IMG/VR virus record: IMGVR_UViG_3300027973_000223
Span: 1 to 23,463 of that record
Length of the DNA stretch: 23,463 bases
From: a virus
Reading direction: 5' to 3' (one strand)
The translations under genes and the position numbers were made by a program. The number at the start of each line of letters is the position of its first letter. Position 1 is the first letter of the stretch. Of the stretch, positions 1-5,960 are shown in pieces. A model generated the notes under the pieces. It did not search any database. It worked only from the letters and a program-made list of their open reading frames with translations, and was not told the origin of the DNA.

Positions 1-737
1 TTCATAGAACCAAACTTATTTTCTACTAATGGAATAATGCTAATATCAGAATCTGCATATGCGCCCATATATTTGCTTATCTCTGCATAGTCATAGATAG
101 TTGGATTTAGCTTTAATCCGTTTGTAAATACTCCAATCATCCTATCCCACAAATGCTTCTCCCCTAGATTATATCCTGCAATGACTGTTCGTACAGGAAA
201 ATTAATCTTTTTCATTGGATTCCTAAGTATATCTAAATCAGGAACGTGAGTGCCTGAACCTGACCAAAACAACCTAACTAAATCTGATTCTATTTTATTG
301 TCTTGAAATTGCTCCTCACCATATGGCAACCCATTAGGTAAGATTTCTACATTATGATTAAACTTATATATTTCTTCAGCTAACCTTTCGTGTGTACAGG
401 TGCAAAGGTCTGCAACTTTCATATACTCTGTAATGATTTCTGTAATGTTGCTATCCCTATATCTTTGTGCTAAAATGTGCGAAGGTGGTAAAATCCAATA
501 GTCATCATTATCTACTATCAGTTTGAAGTTATATTTTATCTTCATCTCAACTAATAGCTTTGCATCTGTTGTACCTAAGAACCTATTAAATATTACAATG
601 TCATAGTTATTATCAAATACTGCTTCATTAATTGTATCTGTTATCATACAATAATCTTTGCGCATATTGACTAACGGCATCATTATTCTATGATATCCTA
701 CCCCACTAAACTTAGTTGTAATTGCTAGTATTCTCAT
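1..737 (-). CDS. Glycosyltransferase, GT4/GT-B-like, C-terminus cut by window edge
   Basis: An open frame of 245 codons starts at 737 and runs off the left edge without a stop, so it is partial. The start overlaps the TGA of the upstream GT2 gene (ATGA), which supports the ATG at 737. The N-terminus (MRILAITTKFSGVGYHRIMM) has the strand and glycine-loop look of a GT-B nucleotide-sugar glycosyltransferase. Further on are an acidic IVDNDDYW segment, a THERLAEEI / VEILPNGLPYG stretch resembling the inter-domain region of GT4 enzymes, and FWSGSGTH at the start of the second Rossmann-like domain. By family it would transfer a sugar from an activated donor; donor and acceptor cannot be read from sequence. 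It follows a GT2 and a hexapeptide acyltransferase in one operon, which suggests a surface or DNA decoration module. Family-level call only. Confidence 0.7.
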   Translation of the reverse strand, partial: MRILAITTKFSGVGYHRIMMPLVNMRKDYCMITDTINEAVFDNNYDIVIFNRFLGTTDAKLLVEMKIKYNFKLIVDNDDYWILPPSHILAQRYRDSNITEIITEYMKVADLCTCTHERLAEEIYKFNHNVEILPNGLPYGEEQFQDNKIESDLVRLFWSGSGTHVPDLDILRNPMKKINFPVRTVIAGYNLGEKHLWDRMIGVFTNGLKLNPTIYDYAEISKYMGAYADSDISIIPLVENKFGSM

Positions 738-1423
738 AATGGCAAATAAATATTTTTATCCTCGTGATAAATCTTTTGATATTTATTCCATATGTTTTGT
801 GCATTTCTTAAACTTTCATCTTTTGCTCTACGGTAATCGCTATTCTCTCCTATATCGTGTCCTATGTGTTCACTTCTTAAATTAGGTAAATAATAATTAG
901 TAAATCCTGCTATGATAGACCTTTCTCCAAAGTCGCTATCTTGCATTCCATAAGGGTCATATTCTGTATTATAGCCACCAATTTTATCTATTACACTTCT
1001 CATAATTAAATTATTACCAAATGGTGTATGTGTTCTATGTATTCCATCTTGTAATGGTGGCAATGATTCAACACAATGTATTCCAATAATACCTGTGTTT
1101 TCTATTTTACTTGAATATTCAACCATAGTTTTTAACCAATCATTCGGCATTAATATATCATTAGCCATTAAACAAACTGCATCATATTGCTTTGTTAAAT
1201 GTAATCCAATATTAACTCCCTTTGCTATACCTCTTTTTTCTAAAGACCAATCAGAATAATGCCATTTGTATGAATCAAAAACTAAATTAAAATCTTTTAT
1301 ATTACTTCCGTTATCAATTAAAATACAATCAGCAGGATACCCACCATTGTAAAAATTTTGTTGTATAGTTCTGATAGATAAATCTGTTCTACCTAATGTT
1401 AAAAAAATTACTGCTATTTTCAT
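734..1423 (-). CDS. Glycosyltransferase family 2-like protein (GT-A fold)
   Basis: This 229-residue protein is short but complete for a minimal GT2 catalytic domain. Residues 1-10 form the first strand (MKIAVIFLTL). CILIDNGSN (about 33-41) matches the second-strand VDNGS motif typical of GT2 enzymes, RGIAKGVNIGL (64-74) matches the conserved R-G-N helix, and MANDILMP (86-93) occupies the DxD-like metal and donor-binding position. DSDFGER near 162 resembles the catalytic-base ED region. Expected role: transfer of a sugar from a nucleotide-sugar to a glycan, protein or modified base; substrate unknown. It overlaps both neighbours by ATGA (1420-1423 and 734-737), so the three decoration genes are translationally coupled. 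No membrane segment is visible, so it is probably cytoplasmic. Confidence 0.75.
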   Translation of the reverse strand: MKIAVIFLTLGRTDLSIRTIQQNFYNGGYPADCILIDNGSNIKDFNLVFDSYKWHYSDWSLEKRGIAKGVNIGLHLTKQYDAVCLMANDILMPNDWLKTMVEYSSKIENTGIIGIHCVESLPPLQDGIHRTHTPFGNNLIMRSVIDKIGGYNTEYDPYGMQDSDFGERSIIAGFTNYYLPNLRSEHIGHDIGENSDYRRAKDESLRNAQNIWNKYQKIYHEDKNIYLPL

Positions 1424-1902
1424 CGTGGTTTATTTACTCCTAATTTTCTAGCAGGAACACCTGCGTATTTTGTATATGGTTCTGTATTCCCTTTTATAAA
1501 TGCACTAGCTCCAATCATACAACCTTCCTCTATATGTGTGTACTGATGCAATACTGCGTTTAATCCTATGTTTGAATTTTCTTCTATAATAGAATGTCCA
1601 CCAATCTTTGCACCGCAACTTATTGTAACATTATTAAAAATTGAACAATCGTGTCCTATATGTGCGTGTTTCATTATAAAACAATTATCCTGAATATAAG
1701 TAATATCTTCAGTACCTGCATCTATTGTAACCAATCCTGTAATAATATTATTATCCCCTATAATTACATTACCTTTTTGCTTACCCCAATACTTTTTATG
1801 TTCTGCAGGGTCGCCTATAATACAATATGCACCTATGTAATTGTTATCTCCTATTATAACATTATGTCCTAAGATTGCAGTTGGGTGTATGAAATTAGCC
1901 AT
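1420..1902 (-). CDS. Left-handed beta-helix (hexapeptide repeat) acyltransferase-like protein
   Basis: The protein has tandem hexapeptide repeats, [LIV]-G-x4 style, across almost its whole length (HPTAILGHNVIIGDNNYIG, GNVIIGDNNIITG, NCFIMKHAHIGHDC, AKIGGHSIIEENSNIG). It ends in GNTEPYTKYAGVPARKLG, the classical end of sugar acetyltransferases. The opening resembles LpxA, and HAHIGHDC may supply the catalytic histidine. Such trimeric enzymes move an acyl group from acyl-CoA or acyl-ACP to a sugar or amino-sugar. I use the second ATG at 1902 (160 residues). The first ATG at 1923 would overlap the upstream gene by 29 bases and adds seven residues (MVANQRQ) outside the fold. With 1902 the overlap is 8 bases. 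It sits in the decoration module ahead of GT2 and GT4 genes. Acyl donor and acceptor are unknown. Confidence 0.8.
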   Translation of the reverse strand: MANFIHPTAILGHNVIIGDNNYIGAYCIIGDPAEHKKYWGKQKGNVIIGDNNIITGLVTIDAGTEDITYIQDNCFIMKHAHIGHDCSIFNNVTISCGAKIGGHSIIEENSNIGLNAVLHQYTHIEEGCMIGASAFIKGNTEPYTKYAGVPARKLGVNKPR

Positions 1903-2167
1903 TTGTCTTTGGTTTGCGACCACGCTTTTTTGGTTCTAAAAGGTTTTCTATTGGTAAACTATTATAGTATTGATACAATCTAACTACCATATCCATTCGG
2001 CAATTACCACACCATATAGTCAAAATAAAATTAGGGTCTATGTATTTTCTATAAATGCTTTCATATGTTTTCATTACAGATAAATCTAAGTTTCTAAGAT
2101 AGCCACTTTGTGATGTCTCGTAATTATTGTAATGCTCTTTTAGGTATAATCTATCTACTAATTCCAT
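1895..2167 (-). CDS. Hypothetical protein with CxxC pair and basic AT-hook-like tail
   Basis: I do not recognise this 90-residue protein. It has a helical, tyrosine-rich N-terminal half, a CGNC pair at about 53-56 followed by RMDMVVRLYQYY, and a C-terminal basic tail KKRGRKPK. That tail contains the RGRKP core of an AT-hook, which inserts in the minor groove of AT-rich DNA. One CxxC is not enough for a zinc site unless it dimerises or partners another protein. The gene overlaps its upstream neighbour by 10 bases and its downstream neighbour by 8, so it belongs to the same transcript. It sits at the boundary between the regulatory or nuclease genes and the glycosylation module. A DNA-associated role is only a guess from the tail. 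Confidence 0.7.
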   Translation of the reverse strand: MELVDRLYLKEHYNNYETSQSGYLRNLDLSVMKTYESIYRKYIDPNFILTIWCGNCRMDMVVRLYQYYNSLPIENLLEPKKRGRKPKTNG

Positions 2168-2397
2168 ATCTTATAAATTAAAGTTTCAACAATAGCAGCA
2201 ACAAAGCCTGATATAAATAAAACACTTGCAATGTTTAAAATCAGTTCAGGTGCGAAATACAATAGGATTCCAATCCACGAAGCCAAGCAACTTCCACAAC
2301 TGAAAGGTTTGAAATTGATTCCCCATTTACGATGCAGGTTGTGGATAGTAGTAAAAAATAGTGATGCACAAATACTAGTTAATATTATTTGAATCAT
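2158..2397 (-). CDS. Small membrane protein, DUF1360-like
   Basis: The 79-residue protein has hydrophobic segments at about 1-18 (MIQIILTSICASLFFTTI) and 38-75 (SWIGILLYFAPELILNIASV, then a second helix), giving two or three membrane passes. Between them lies FSCGSCLASWIG, a CxxC followed by W-x-G. That arrangement is typical of the small DUF1360-type membrane proteins found in phages and bacteria, whose function is not established. It starts within the ATGA shared with the sigma-like gene stop (2394-2397). No signal peptide is needed, since the first helix could act as an anchor. It could be a superinfection-exclusion or early membrane protein, but nothing in the sequence proves this. Confidence 0.65.
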   Translation of the reverse strand: MIQIILTSICASLFFTTIHNLHRKWGINFKPFSCGSCLASWIGILLYFAPELILNIASVLFISGFVAAIVETLIYKIWN

Positions 2398-2876
2398 TTT
2401 CGTATGTGTTTTTTTAGTTCAGTTTTAGTTTGTTTCAATGTTCTTATAATTGACATATAAGGTATTCCTGTTTGTCTGCTTAATTCCTTTGCGTTCTTGT
2501 TAAAGTCAAAAGTATAAAGCCTTAATATTTCTTTTTGATACCAATGTAATTTCTCAATCCCTTGTTCCATTATATCAATTACACTTTCATTTTCTACCTC
2601 TGCAACTTCCTTCCCATTATATTCAGAATAGTTCCTATATTTTTTCCAAAATTGGCTTCTATCTGACTTTATCATATTTAGCATAGTTCGTACTATGTAA
2701 AACCTAATTTCATTCCTTTCATACAAACCAATTAACTTTGCATCATCCATTTCTAATAAAACCATAAACACTTCAACTTTTAAATCATATTGCAATTCTT
2801 CAGGCTGCATCTTTGCAAATGCTTGATTGACTTCATCATTAAGCCAATATTGCTCTATAATTTTATTTTTGACCAT
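2394..2876 (-). CDS. Sigma-70/ECF-like RNA polymerase sigma factor, phage-encoded
   Basis: The 160-residue protein has a two-domain layout resembling small sigma factors. Residues about 27-85 form a helical region 2-like segment (ELQYDLKVEVFMVLLEM, then IVRTMLNMIKSDRSQFWKKY). An acidic linker follows (EVAEVENESVIDIMEQG), then a region 4-like helix-turn-helix at about 108-158 (LHWYQKEILRLY ... NAKELSRQTGIPYMSIIRTL). The A-x-E-L-x3-T-G-I-P-x3-I pattern is the recognition HTH. It may redirect host RNA polymerase to phage promoters or act as a region 4 anti-activator. It is an early-operon gene well upstream of the structural block on the map, which fits a middle or late switch. Region 2 is divergent, so a simple DNA-binding regulator remains possible. 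Confidence 0.6.
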   Translation of the reverse strand: MVKNKIIEQYWLNDEVNQAFAKMQPEELQYDLKVEVFMVLLEMDDAKLIGLYERNEIRFYIVRTMLNMIKSDRSQFWKKYRNYSEYNGKEVAEVENESVIDIMEQGIEKLHWYQKEILRLYTFDFNKNAKELSRQTGIPYMSIIRTLKQTKTELKKHIRK

Positions 2877-3169
2877 TCAATTAGTACAGGTTGATTTTCT
2901 TTTTCTGTACAAATATATACTAATCCCTGACAATTATAGATATCTTGCAATCTTTCTTTTTGTTCAGCACTTAATTTGTCTCCTAATTTTTTCACTTCTA
3001 CTGCTACATATCTGCCTTCGGATGTATAACCTTGCAGGTCTGCCCATCCTTTTTGAATAGTTCCTTTACGTTTTCCGTATGGTATATTGTTTACTCTGTT
3101 TAGCCTGTAACCAATATATTCTAAATTTTTCTTTGCCCATTTAGTTAGGTCGTTTGCCGATATGTCCAT
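2855..3169 (-). CDS. VRR-NUC / PD-(D/E)xK nuclease domain protein
   Basis: The compact 104-residue protein contains the catalytic pattern of the PD-(D/E)xK superfamily in VRR-NUC form. Asp44 lies in GWADLQG, Glu58 and Lys60 in VAVEVKK, and Gln70 in SAEQKERL. The final strand GLVYICTEK (about 82-90) matches the stretch closing the fold. Stand-alone VRR-NUC proteins in phages are thought to be structure-specific endonucleases, possibly Holliday-junction or flap resolvases, using Mg2+. It lies in the replication and recombination operon with the ERF annealing protein, so a role in processing recombination or replication intermediates is likely. The start is the only in-frame ATG before the fold and overlaps the upstream hypothetical by 25 bases. 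Confidence 0.78.
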   Translation of the reverse strand: MDISANDLTKWAKKNLEYIGYRLNRVNNIPYGKRKGTIQKGWADLQGYTSEGRYVAVEVKKLGDKLSAEQKERLQDIYNCQGLVYICTEKENQPVLIEWSKIKL

Positions 3170-3327
3170 AGTAATTCGTAAAATTGTTTTTTAAATTTAA
3201 GCCTATTTATTCCTTCAATAGCATCTTGCCTCGTTGGGTAGCAGTCAAAAAAGTTAATAGTATAACAATATTTAACTGTGCTATAATGCGTATATCTAAC
3301 TTGATAAACCTTCAAAGTATTTGACAA
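3145..3327 (-). CDS. Hypothetical small protein (60 aa)
   Basis: I do not recognise this protein. It is 60 residues, rich in aromatic residues (YQVRYTHYSTVKYCYTINFF, then ELLWTYRQ), with a helix-like DAIEGINRLKFKKQF segment. This is a beta-strand pair followed by a helix, plausible for a small globular domain. It overlaps the end of the upstream 244-residue gene by 32 bases and the start of the nuclease gene by 25. These overlaps are larger than usual here, but no other frame covers 3170-3295, so the gap would otherwise be empty. There is no alternative downstream ATG. Confidence 0.55.
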   Translation of the reverse strand: MSNTLKVYQVRYTHYSTVKYCYTINFFDCYPTRQDAIEGINRLKFKKQFYELLWTYRQTT

Positions 3328-4030
3328 GTGCTAATTTTTTACATTGTGTATCTACAAAATCATTATCCTTTATGGATTGTCTAAAATTCTTTGCATCTAT
3401 TCCGTATAATTTATTCATTTTTTGTAGGTTATCTTCCCTAACAATCTTAATAATTTCTAACATTTCGTGTTCCTCAAATTTTAATTTACCCTGTTTTAAT
3501 AAAATTCCGAATACTTTATCTGCATTAAATACCCTATTAAAATCAATTCTAGGCGATTCTAGCCACTCTTTCTGCGTAAATGATACTATCTCATTATCTG
3601 TTAATTTTGGAACCTCTAACTCCTGTGTAATCGGTTTTATCATTTTTCTTACATCATTGGCTTTTTTAGTATATGCAGCCATTACCTGTCCAATAAACTT
3701 AGGGCTAAATTTTTCATAGTGTTCTGTACTGCATTCTAGCTTACCCTGAACAGCCATTTTAAAAGCTATTCTAAATTCCTGAATAGTGTATAATGGATAG
3801 CTTGTTCGTATAAAATCCTCAATGACAATCATTTCATCTTTATCAGGATACTTAGTCAATCCTATCAAAGTAAAAATATATGCTAGGTTTTCCCTTAAAG
3901 TTACAGGGCTTACTAGGTTTAATTTATTTCCTTTAAATGCTTCGGTTATTTCATTATCGACTATGTATCCACTCTTTAAGGTTGTCCATTCTTTGCTTAC
4001 TTGCATCGGTTGGTTTATTTGTAGTTCCAT
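3296..4030 (-). CDS. Hypothetical replication-module protein, candidate helicase loader
   Basis: The 244-residue protein is mostly alpha-helical with no Walker motif, so it is not a DnaC-type AAA+ loader. Visible stretches are LRENLAYIFTLIGLTKYPDKDE (37 onward, given here in part as LRENLAYIFTLIG), YPLYTIQEFRIAFKMAVQG (about 74-92) and FSPKFIGQVMAAY (about 108-120). This resembles the helical replication-associated proteins that sit behind DUF4373 genes in Bacteroidota phages. It lies immediately after the replisome organiser and shares a 77-base overlap with it, the longest in the window. By position it may help load host DnaB at the phage origin, as G39P-type loaders do, but I see no motif proving that. 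An ATG at 4006 (Met9) is an alternative start and would still overlap. Confidence 0.6.
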   Translation of the reverse strand: MELQINQPMQVSKEWTTLKSGYIVDNEITEAFKGNKLNLVSPVTLRENLAYIFTLIGLTKYPDKDEMIVIEDFIRTSYPLYTIQEFRIAFKMAVQGKLECSTEHYEKFSPKFIGQVMAAYTKKANDVRKMIKPITQELEVPKLTDNEIVSFTQKEWLESPRIDFNRVFNADKVFGILLKQGKLKFEEHEMLEIIKIVREDNLQKMNKLYGIDAKNFRQSIKDNDFVDTQCKKLALVKYFEGLSS

Positions 4031-4667
4031 ATTTATTTTTGTTTTTAACCCAAGTATTTATTCTGCGTTTAATATCAAAAAACTTTTCTAACTCATAGCG
4101 CAACTTACCATTTTTATTCGGTTCGCACCAATAGTCTAAAAATTCATTATACGAATCTCCTAATAAATCTTTATATTCTTCTATATTATTTATTAATAAT
4201 TCTTTATAATTTATTTTATTTTCTTTTCCTTTTATTTCCTTTCTTTTGTTATATTCTGTTATATCAGTGTTATCTTCTGTTATAGAATCGTTATAACTTG
4301 TTGATGACCAACGCTTTTCCATTCCCTTTTTTCCTGCAAAAGACTTAGATTTTCGTTTTTCTTCCTGTACTTCTTTGTTTTCTAGAACTCTTTGGCTCCA
4401 ATAAAATTCGCCATCTGTAACAAATAATTCGGTATCTATACAACTGTTATAGAACTGTAATAACTTATCTATATCAATGTTAAGTTGATATGAAATTCCG
4501 TTAATTAGTTTGCATTTTAATTTTGAATCCTGACTTTGGTGCATTAATTCTATAAAGTACCAATATAAACCGTAGCCTTCCATTCCATAGATAGACCTTA
4601 GATAAAGGATTTTTTCATCGTAAGCAGCATTAAAATCGTGCTGAAAATAATAGGATTTGTTATTCAT
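3954..4667 (-). CDS. DUF4373 / Lin1244-Lin1753-like phage replisome organiser
   Basis: The N-terminal domain (about 5-90) carries the family signature: YYFQHDFNAAYDEKI, then a conserved LRSIYGMEGYGLYWYFIELM block and a small winged-helix-like region (GISYQLNID ... LQFYNSCIDTELF). A basic, lysine-rich linker (about 103-150) follows. A C-terminal helical segment (EFLDYWCEPNKNGKLRYELE, then FFDIKRRINTWVKN) resembles the DnaD/replisome-organiser tail. Members bind the phage origin or remodel it to load the host helicase. It is flanked by a DnaA domain IV gene and by a helical gene of unknown function, forming an initiation cassette. The ATG at 4667 is immediately before the conserved domain. Confidence 0.82.
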   Translation of the reverse strand: MNNKSYYFQHDFNAAYDEKILYLRSIYGMEGYGLYWYFIELMHQSQDSKLKCKLINGISYQLNIDIDKLLQFYNSCIDTELFVTDGEFYWSQRVLENKEVQEEKRKSKSFAGKKGMEKRWSSTSYNDSITEDNTDITEYNKRKEIKGKENKINYKELLINNIEEYKDLLGDSYNEFLDYWCEPNKNGKLRYELEKFFDIKRRINTWVKNKNKYGTTNKPTDASKQRMDNLKEWIHSR

Positions 4668-4751
4668 AAAAAAATGGGGTTCGGAATCCCTGCTTGTCGC
4701 ATAAGCAGTTCATCTTCCCCCCAATATTGTTCTAAATACTATATGCGACAT
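4664..4751 (-). pseudogene. Possible small ORF interrupted by a one-base shift at a G6 run
   Basis: An ATG at 4751 opens a short frame (MSHIVFRTILGG) that stops at 4710 just after a run of six G (plus-strand C at 4717-4722). If one G is skipped, the frame continues as GEDELLMRQAGIPNPIFL and ends in a TGA overlapping the ATG of the DUF4373 gene (ATGA). This coupling is seen at many real junctions here. The joined peptide would be about 28 residues. The gap may hold a decayed or miscalled gene, a site of programmed slippage, or nothing. The same stretch also contains a perfect 9-bp inverted repeat. Confidence 0.3.
4695..4750. repeat. Perfect 9-bp inverted repeat between DnaA-like and DUF4373 genes
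   Basis: TGTCGCATA at 4695-4703 is matched by TATGCGACA at 4742-4750, a perfect 9-bp inverted pair with 38 bases between. The left arm lies inside a second, smaller hairpin, CTGCTT-gtcgcat-AAGCAG (4690-4708). The position between two replication-initiator genes makes this a candidate operator or initiator-binding site. The arms also fall inside the possible small ORF, so chance is not excluded. Confidence 0.4.
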
Positions 4752-4759
4752 AGTAGTTT

Positions 4760-5185
4760 TTATTTAGACAAATATAAAGCATACTTATCTATTTCCTCGC
4801 AAAGTTGCTCTATTTTTTCCTTAAACCAATATTCAGTATCCATAATGTCTCTACATTTATTTATTGAGTAGAGAACTGTTGTATGGTCTTTAACACCGAT
4901 ATATGATGTAATTTCTGATAGACTTAACCTTGTGTACATTCTTAACATATAAGCTGCTGCCTGTCTTGCAAATACTGTTTTTTGTTTTCTATTATTTGCT
5001 TTTATGTCTGTACTAAATACATCTGCAACTAATTGTACAATTTTTTCAGGTTTGATAGATTTATCAGTTACGGGTAATCTAATGTCATCTAAGATAATAC
5101 CTTCTTTGATTAATAGATTTTGCAAATAACTGAAGCTATCTTTTTGCATTACATATGCAGCGTATATTTCTTCTTTGTGTGTCAT
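4760..5185 (-). CDS. Stand-alone DnaA domain IV-like DNA-binding protein
   Basis: The 141-residue protein carries the DnaA C-terminal DNA-binding domain (about 45-120): ARQAAAYMLRMYTRLSLSEI (73-92), then a SYIGVKDHTTVLYS block. DHTTVLYS (100-107) is the DnaA signature helix-turn-helix that reads DnaA boxes. Full-length DnaA is about 450 residues; the AAA+ ATPase domain is absent and there is no Walker motif. The N-terminal 40 residues are helical and unrecognised. It probably binds DNA at the phage origin, or occupies host DnaA boxes. It sits two bases after the next upstream gene and just before the replisome-organiser gene, consistent with an initiation role. It could alternatively be a transcription regulator of TrfA/Trp-repressor-like fold. 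Confidence 0.82.
   Translation of the reverse strand: MTHKEEIYAAYVMQKDSFSYLQNLLIKEGIILDDIRLPVTDKSIKPEKIVQLVADVFSTDIKANNRKQKTVFARQAAAYMLRMYTRLSLSEITSYIGVKDHTTVLYSINKCRDIMDTEYWFKEKIEQLCEEIDKYALYLSK
4769..4776 (-). promoter_or_regulatory. Candidate Bacteroidota -7 element TATATTTG
   Basis: TATATTTG on the minus strand fits the TAnnTTTG -7 consensus. It lies in the last codons of the DnaA domain IV gene, 18 bases before the ATG at 4751. A TTTG occurs 23 bases upstream, slightly wider than the usual 19-21. It could drive the replisome-organiser part of the operon. In AT-rich coding DNA such a match may arise by chance. Confidence 0.3.
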
Positions 5186-5187
5186 AT

Positions 5188-5394
5188 TTAAAATTCTAAA
5201 TCATCATTTACTATTGGTTGTGCCACATCAGGCTTTAAATAATTGTTTTCATAAATTTGAAAATCAGGTTCAGTATCCTTTTTTTTGTAAGTGTTAACCC
5301 ACATATTATACTTTTGACCTTCAATTGTAAAATTAATTACTTCTCCTTTAGGTGTTTGCTTTTTCCAAGCACCATACTTTTTTTTATCTTCCAT
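5188..5394 (-). CDS. Hypothetical small beta-rich protein (68 aa)
   Basis: The 68-residue protein looks like a small beta-barrel: YGAWKKQTPKGEVINFTI, then EGQKYNMWVNTYKKK and PDFQIYENNY. The alternation of strands with a W near the start resembles the DUF736-like or single-stranded-DNA-binding-like miniproteins common in phage early operons, but no family can be named with confidence. It begins at a TAATG overlap with the stop of the HTH gene (5394) and ends two bases before the DnaA-like gene, so it is well embedded in the replication operon. A weak nucleic-acid-binding role is the most I would suggest. Confidence 0.65.
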   Translation of the reverse strand: MEDKKKYGAWKKQTPKGEVINFTIEGQKYNMWVNTYKKKDTEPDFQIYENNYLKPDVAQPIVNDDLEF

Positions 5395-5606
5395 TACTTT
5401 TTGTTTTTGATTAATGTATATTGTGCTACAAACTTAGGCTTATTCTTAGTTCCTACATTTACCCTGTCAGTAACTATTTTATGCCCTTCATCTTTAAGAT
5501 TAAATACTAATGCTGCTAATCTTAATGTACCATACTTTCTTAATGCCACTAATGGTGTAAGCGGTTCTTTTTTTAGGTGATTAAGCACCTGTGTTTGTTG
5601 ACTCAT
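5394..5606 (-). CDS. Small winged-helix/HTH protein (HTH_39-like)
   Basis: The 70-residue protein is almost entirely one helix-turn-helix domain: QVLNHLKKEPLTPLVALRKY (7-26), then GTLRLAALVFNLKDEGHKIV and a beta wing (NVGTKNKPKFVAQYTL). The L-T-P-x-A-L-x-x-Y-G...R-L-A-A-x-[VI]-x-x-L-x-x-x-G pattern matches the small HTH proteins found in many phages (Pfam HTH_39 style). These are thought to regulate DNA rearrangement or transcription, with function mostly unproved. The recognition helix is RLAALVFNL. As the only small wHTH regulator near the control region, it is a candidate ligand for the ACGGTAWWW boxes at 7062-7180. It overlaps the upstream gene by 26 bases. Confidence 0.72.
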   Translation of the reverse strand: MSQQTQVLNHLKKEPLTPLVALRKYGTLRLAALVFNLKDEGHKIVTDRVNVGTKNKPKFVAQYTLIKNKK

Positions 5607-5778
5607 TTGTTTTGTTTTTAATTTTTGAAAAATTATAATTGATGTTTAAAGAATGATTAAAATTACTATTATCTATATAATTAGAAGATACATTTAACAT
5701 CCTAACCCATTGATTAAAAGATGGCTTTTCTTCAGGTATTGATATCCTACTAATTTTAATTCCCCATTGATTTTCCAT
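5581..5778 (-). CDS. Hypothetical small protein (65 aa)
   Basis: This protein is not recognised. The first half (MENQWGIKISRISIP, then EEKPSFNQWVRML) looks like a folded segment with two tryptophans. The second half is asparagine- and serine-rich (NYIDNSNFNHSLNINYNFSK) and probably disordered. It overlaps the HTH gene by 26 bases at its C-terminus and starts two bases after the end of the zinc-finger-like gene. The tight fit and lack of alternative frames support it as a gene. Confidence 0.55.
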   Translation of the reverse strand: MENQWGIKISRISIPEEKPSFNQWVRMLNVSSNYIDNSNFNHSLNINYNFSKIKNKTNESTNTGA

Positions 5779-5780
5779 AA

Positions 5781-5960
5781 CTAATCTATTTTATTTAATT
5801 GTTCTTGTTCTATTGCTCGTTCTGTTTCTCTATCTTGTTCTAATTCCTCCTGTGTTGTTTCTTCTTCTTCTTCTTCCCAATCACAATGTTCTAAACAATC
5901 AGGACATATATCTATTTCAGAAAAATTAGTATGTGCGCCGCAGCAGGTTGAATATGGCAT
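5781..5960 (-). CDS. Cys-rich miniprotein with acidic tail (59 aa), zinc-finger-like
   Basis: This 59-residue frame begins at an ATG sharing its A with the stop of the ERF gene (TAATG at 5958-5962) and ends at TAG 5781, two bases before the next gene. The N-terminal half contains STCCGAH (C6, C7, H10) and ICPDCLEHC (C19, C22, C26, with H25). This is enough ligands for a single zinc site of ribbon or rubredoxin-knuckle type. The rest is highly charged: six consecutive Glu at about 29-34, then an E/Q-rich helix. Such small treble-clef-like proteins are frequent beside recombination genes in phages; their roles are unknown. Acidic-tail mimicry of DNA or recruitment of a partner are possibilities, without proof. 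Confidence 0.75.
   Translation of the reverse strand: MPYSTCCGAHTNFSEIDICPDCLEHCDWEEEEEETTQEELEQDRETERAIEQEQLNKID

Noticed and set aside
3321-3719. A 132-codon plus-strand frame.
   Set aside because: It lies wholly antisense to the 244-residue replication gene, has no promoter or neighbours on that strand, and has no recognisable domain.
4676-4708. tRNA-like arms: GGGGTTCGGAATCCC and a 6-bp/7-base hairpin CTGCTT-gtcgcat-AAGCAG.
   Set aside because: The T-loop lacks the TTCRA core, no acceptor or D arm pairs around it, and arms do not fit tRNA spacing on either strand.
5860-5880. TTC triplet run as a microsatellite repeat.
   Set aside because: It encodes the Glu run of the 59-residue protein and is only six units.
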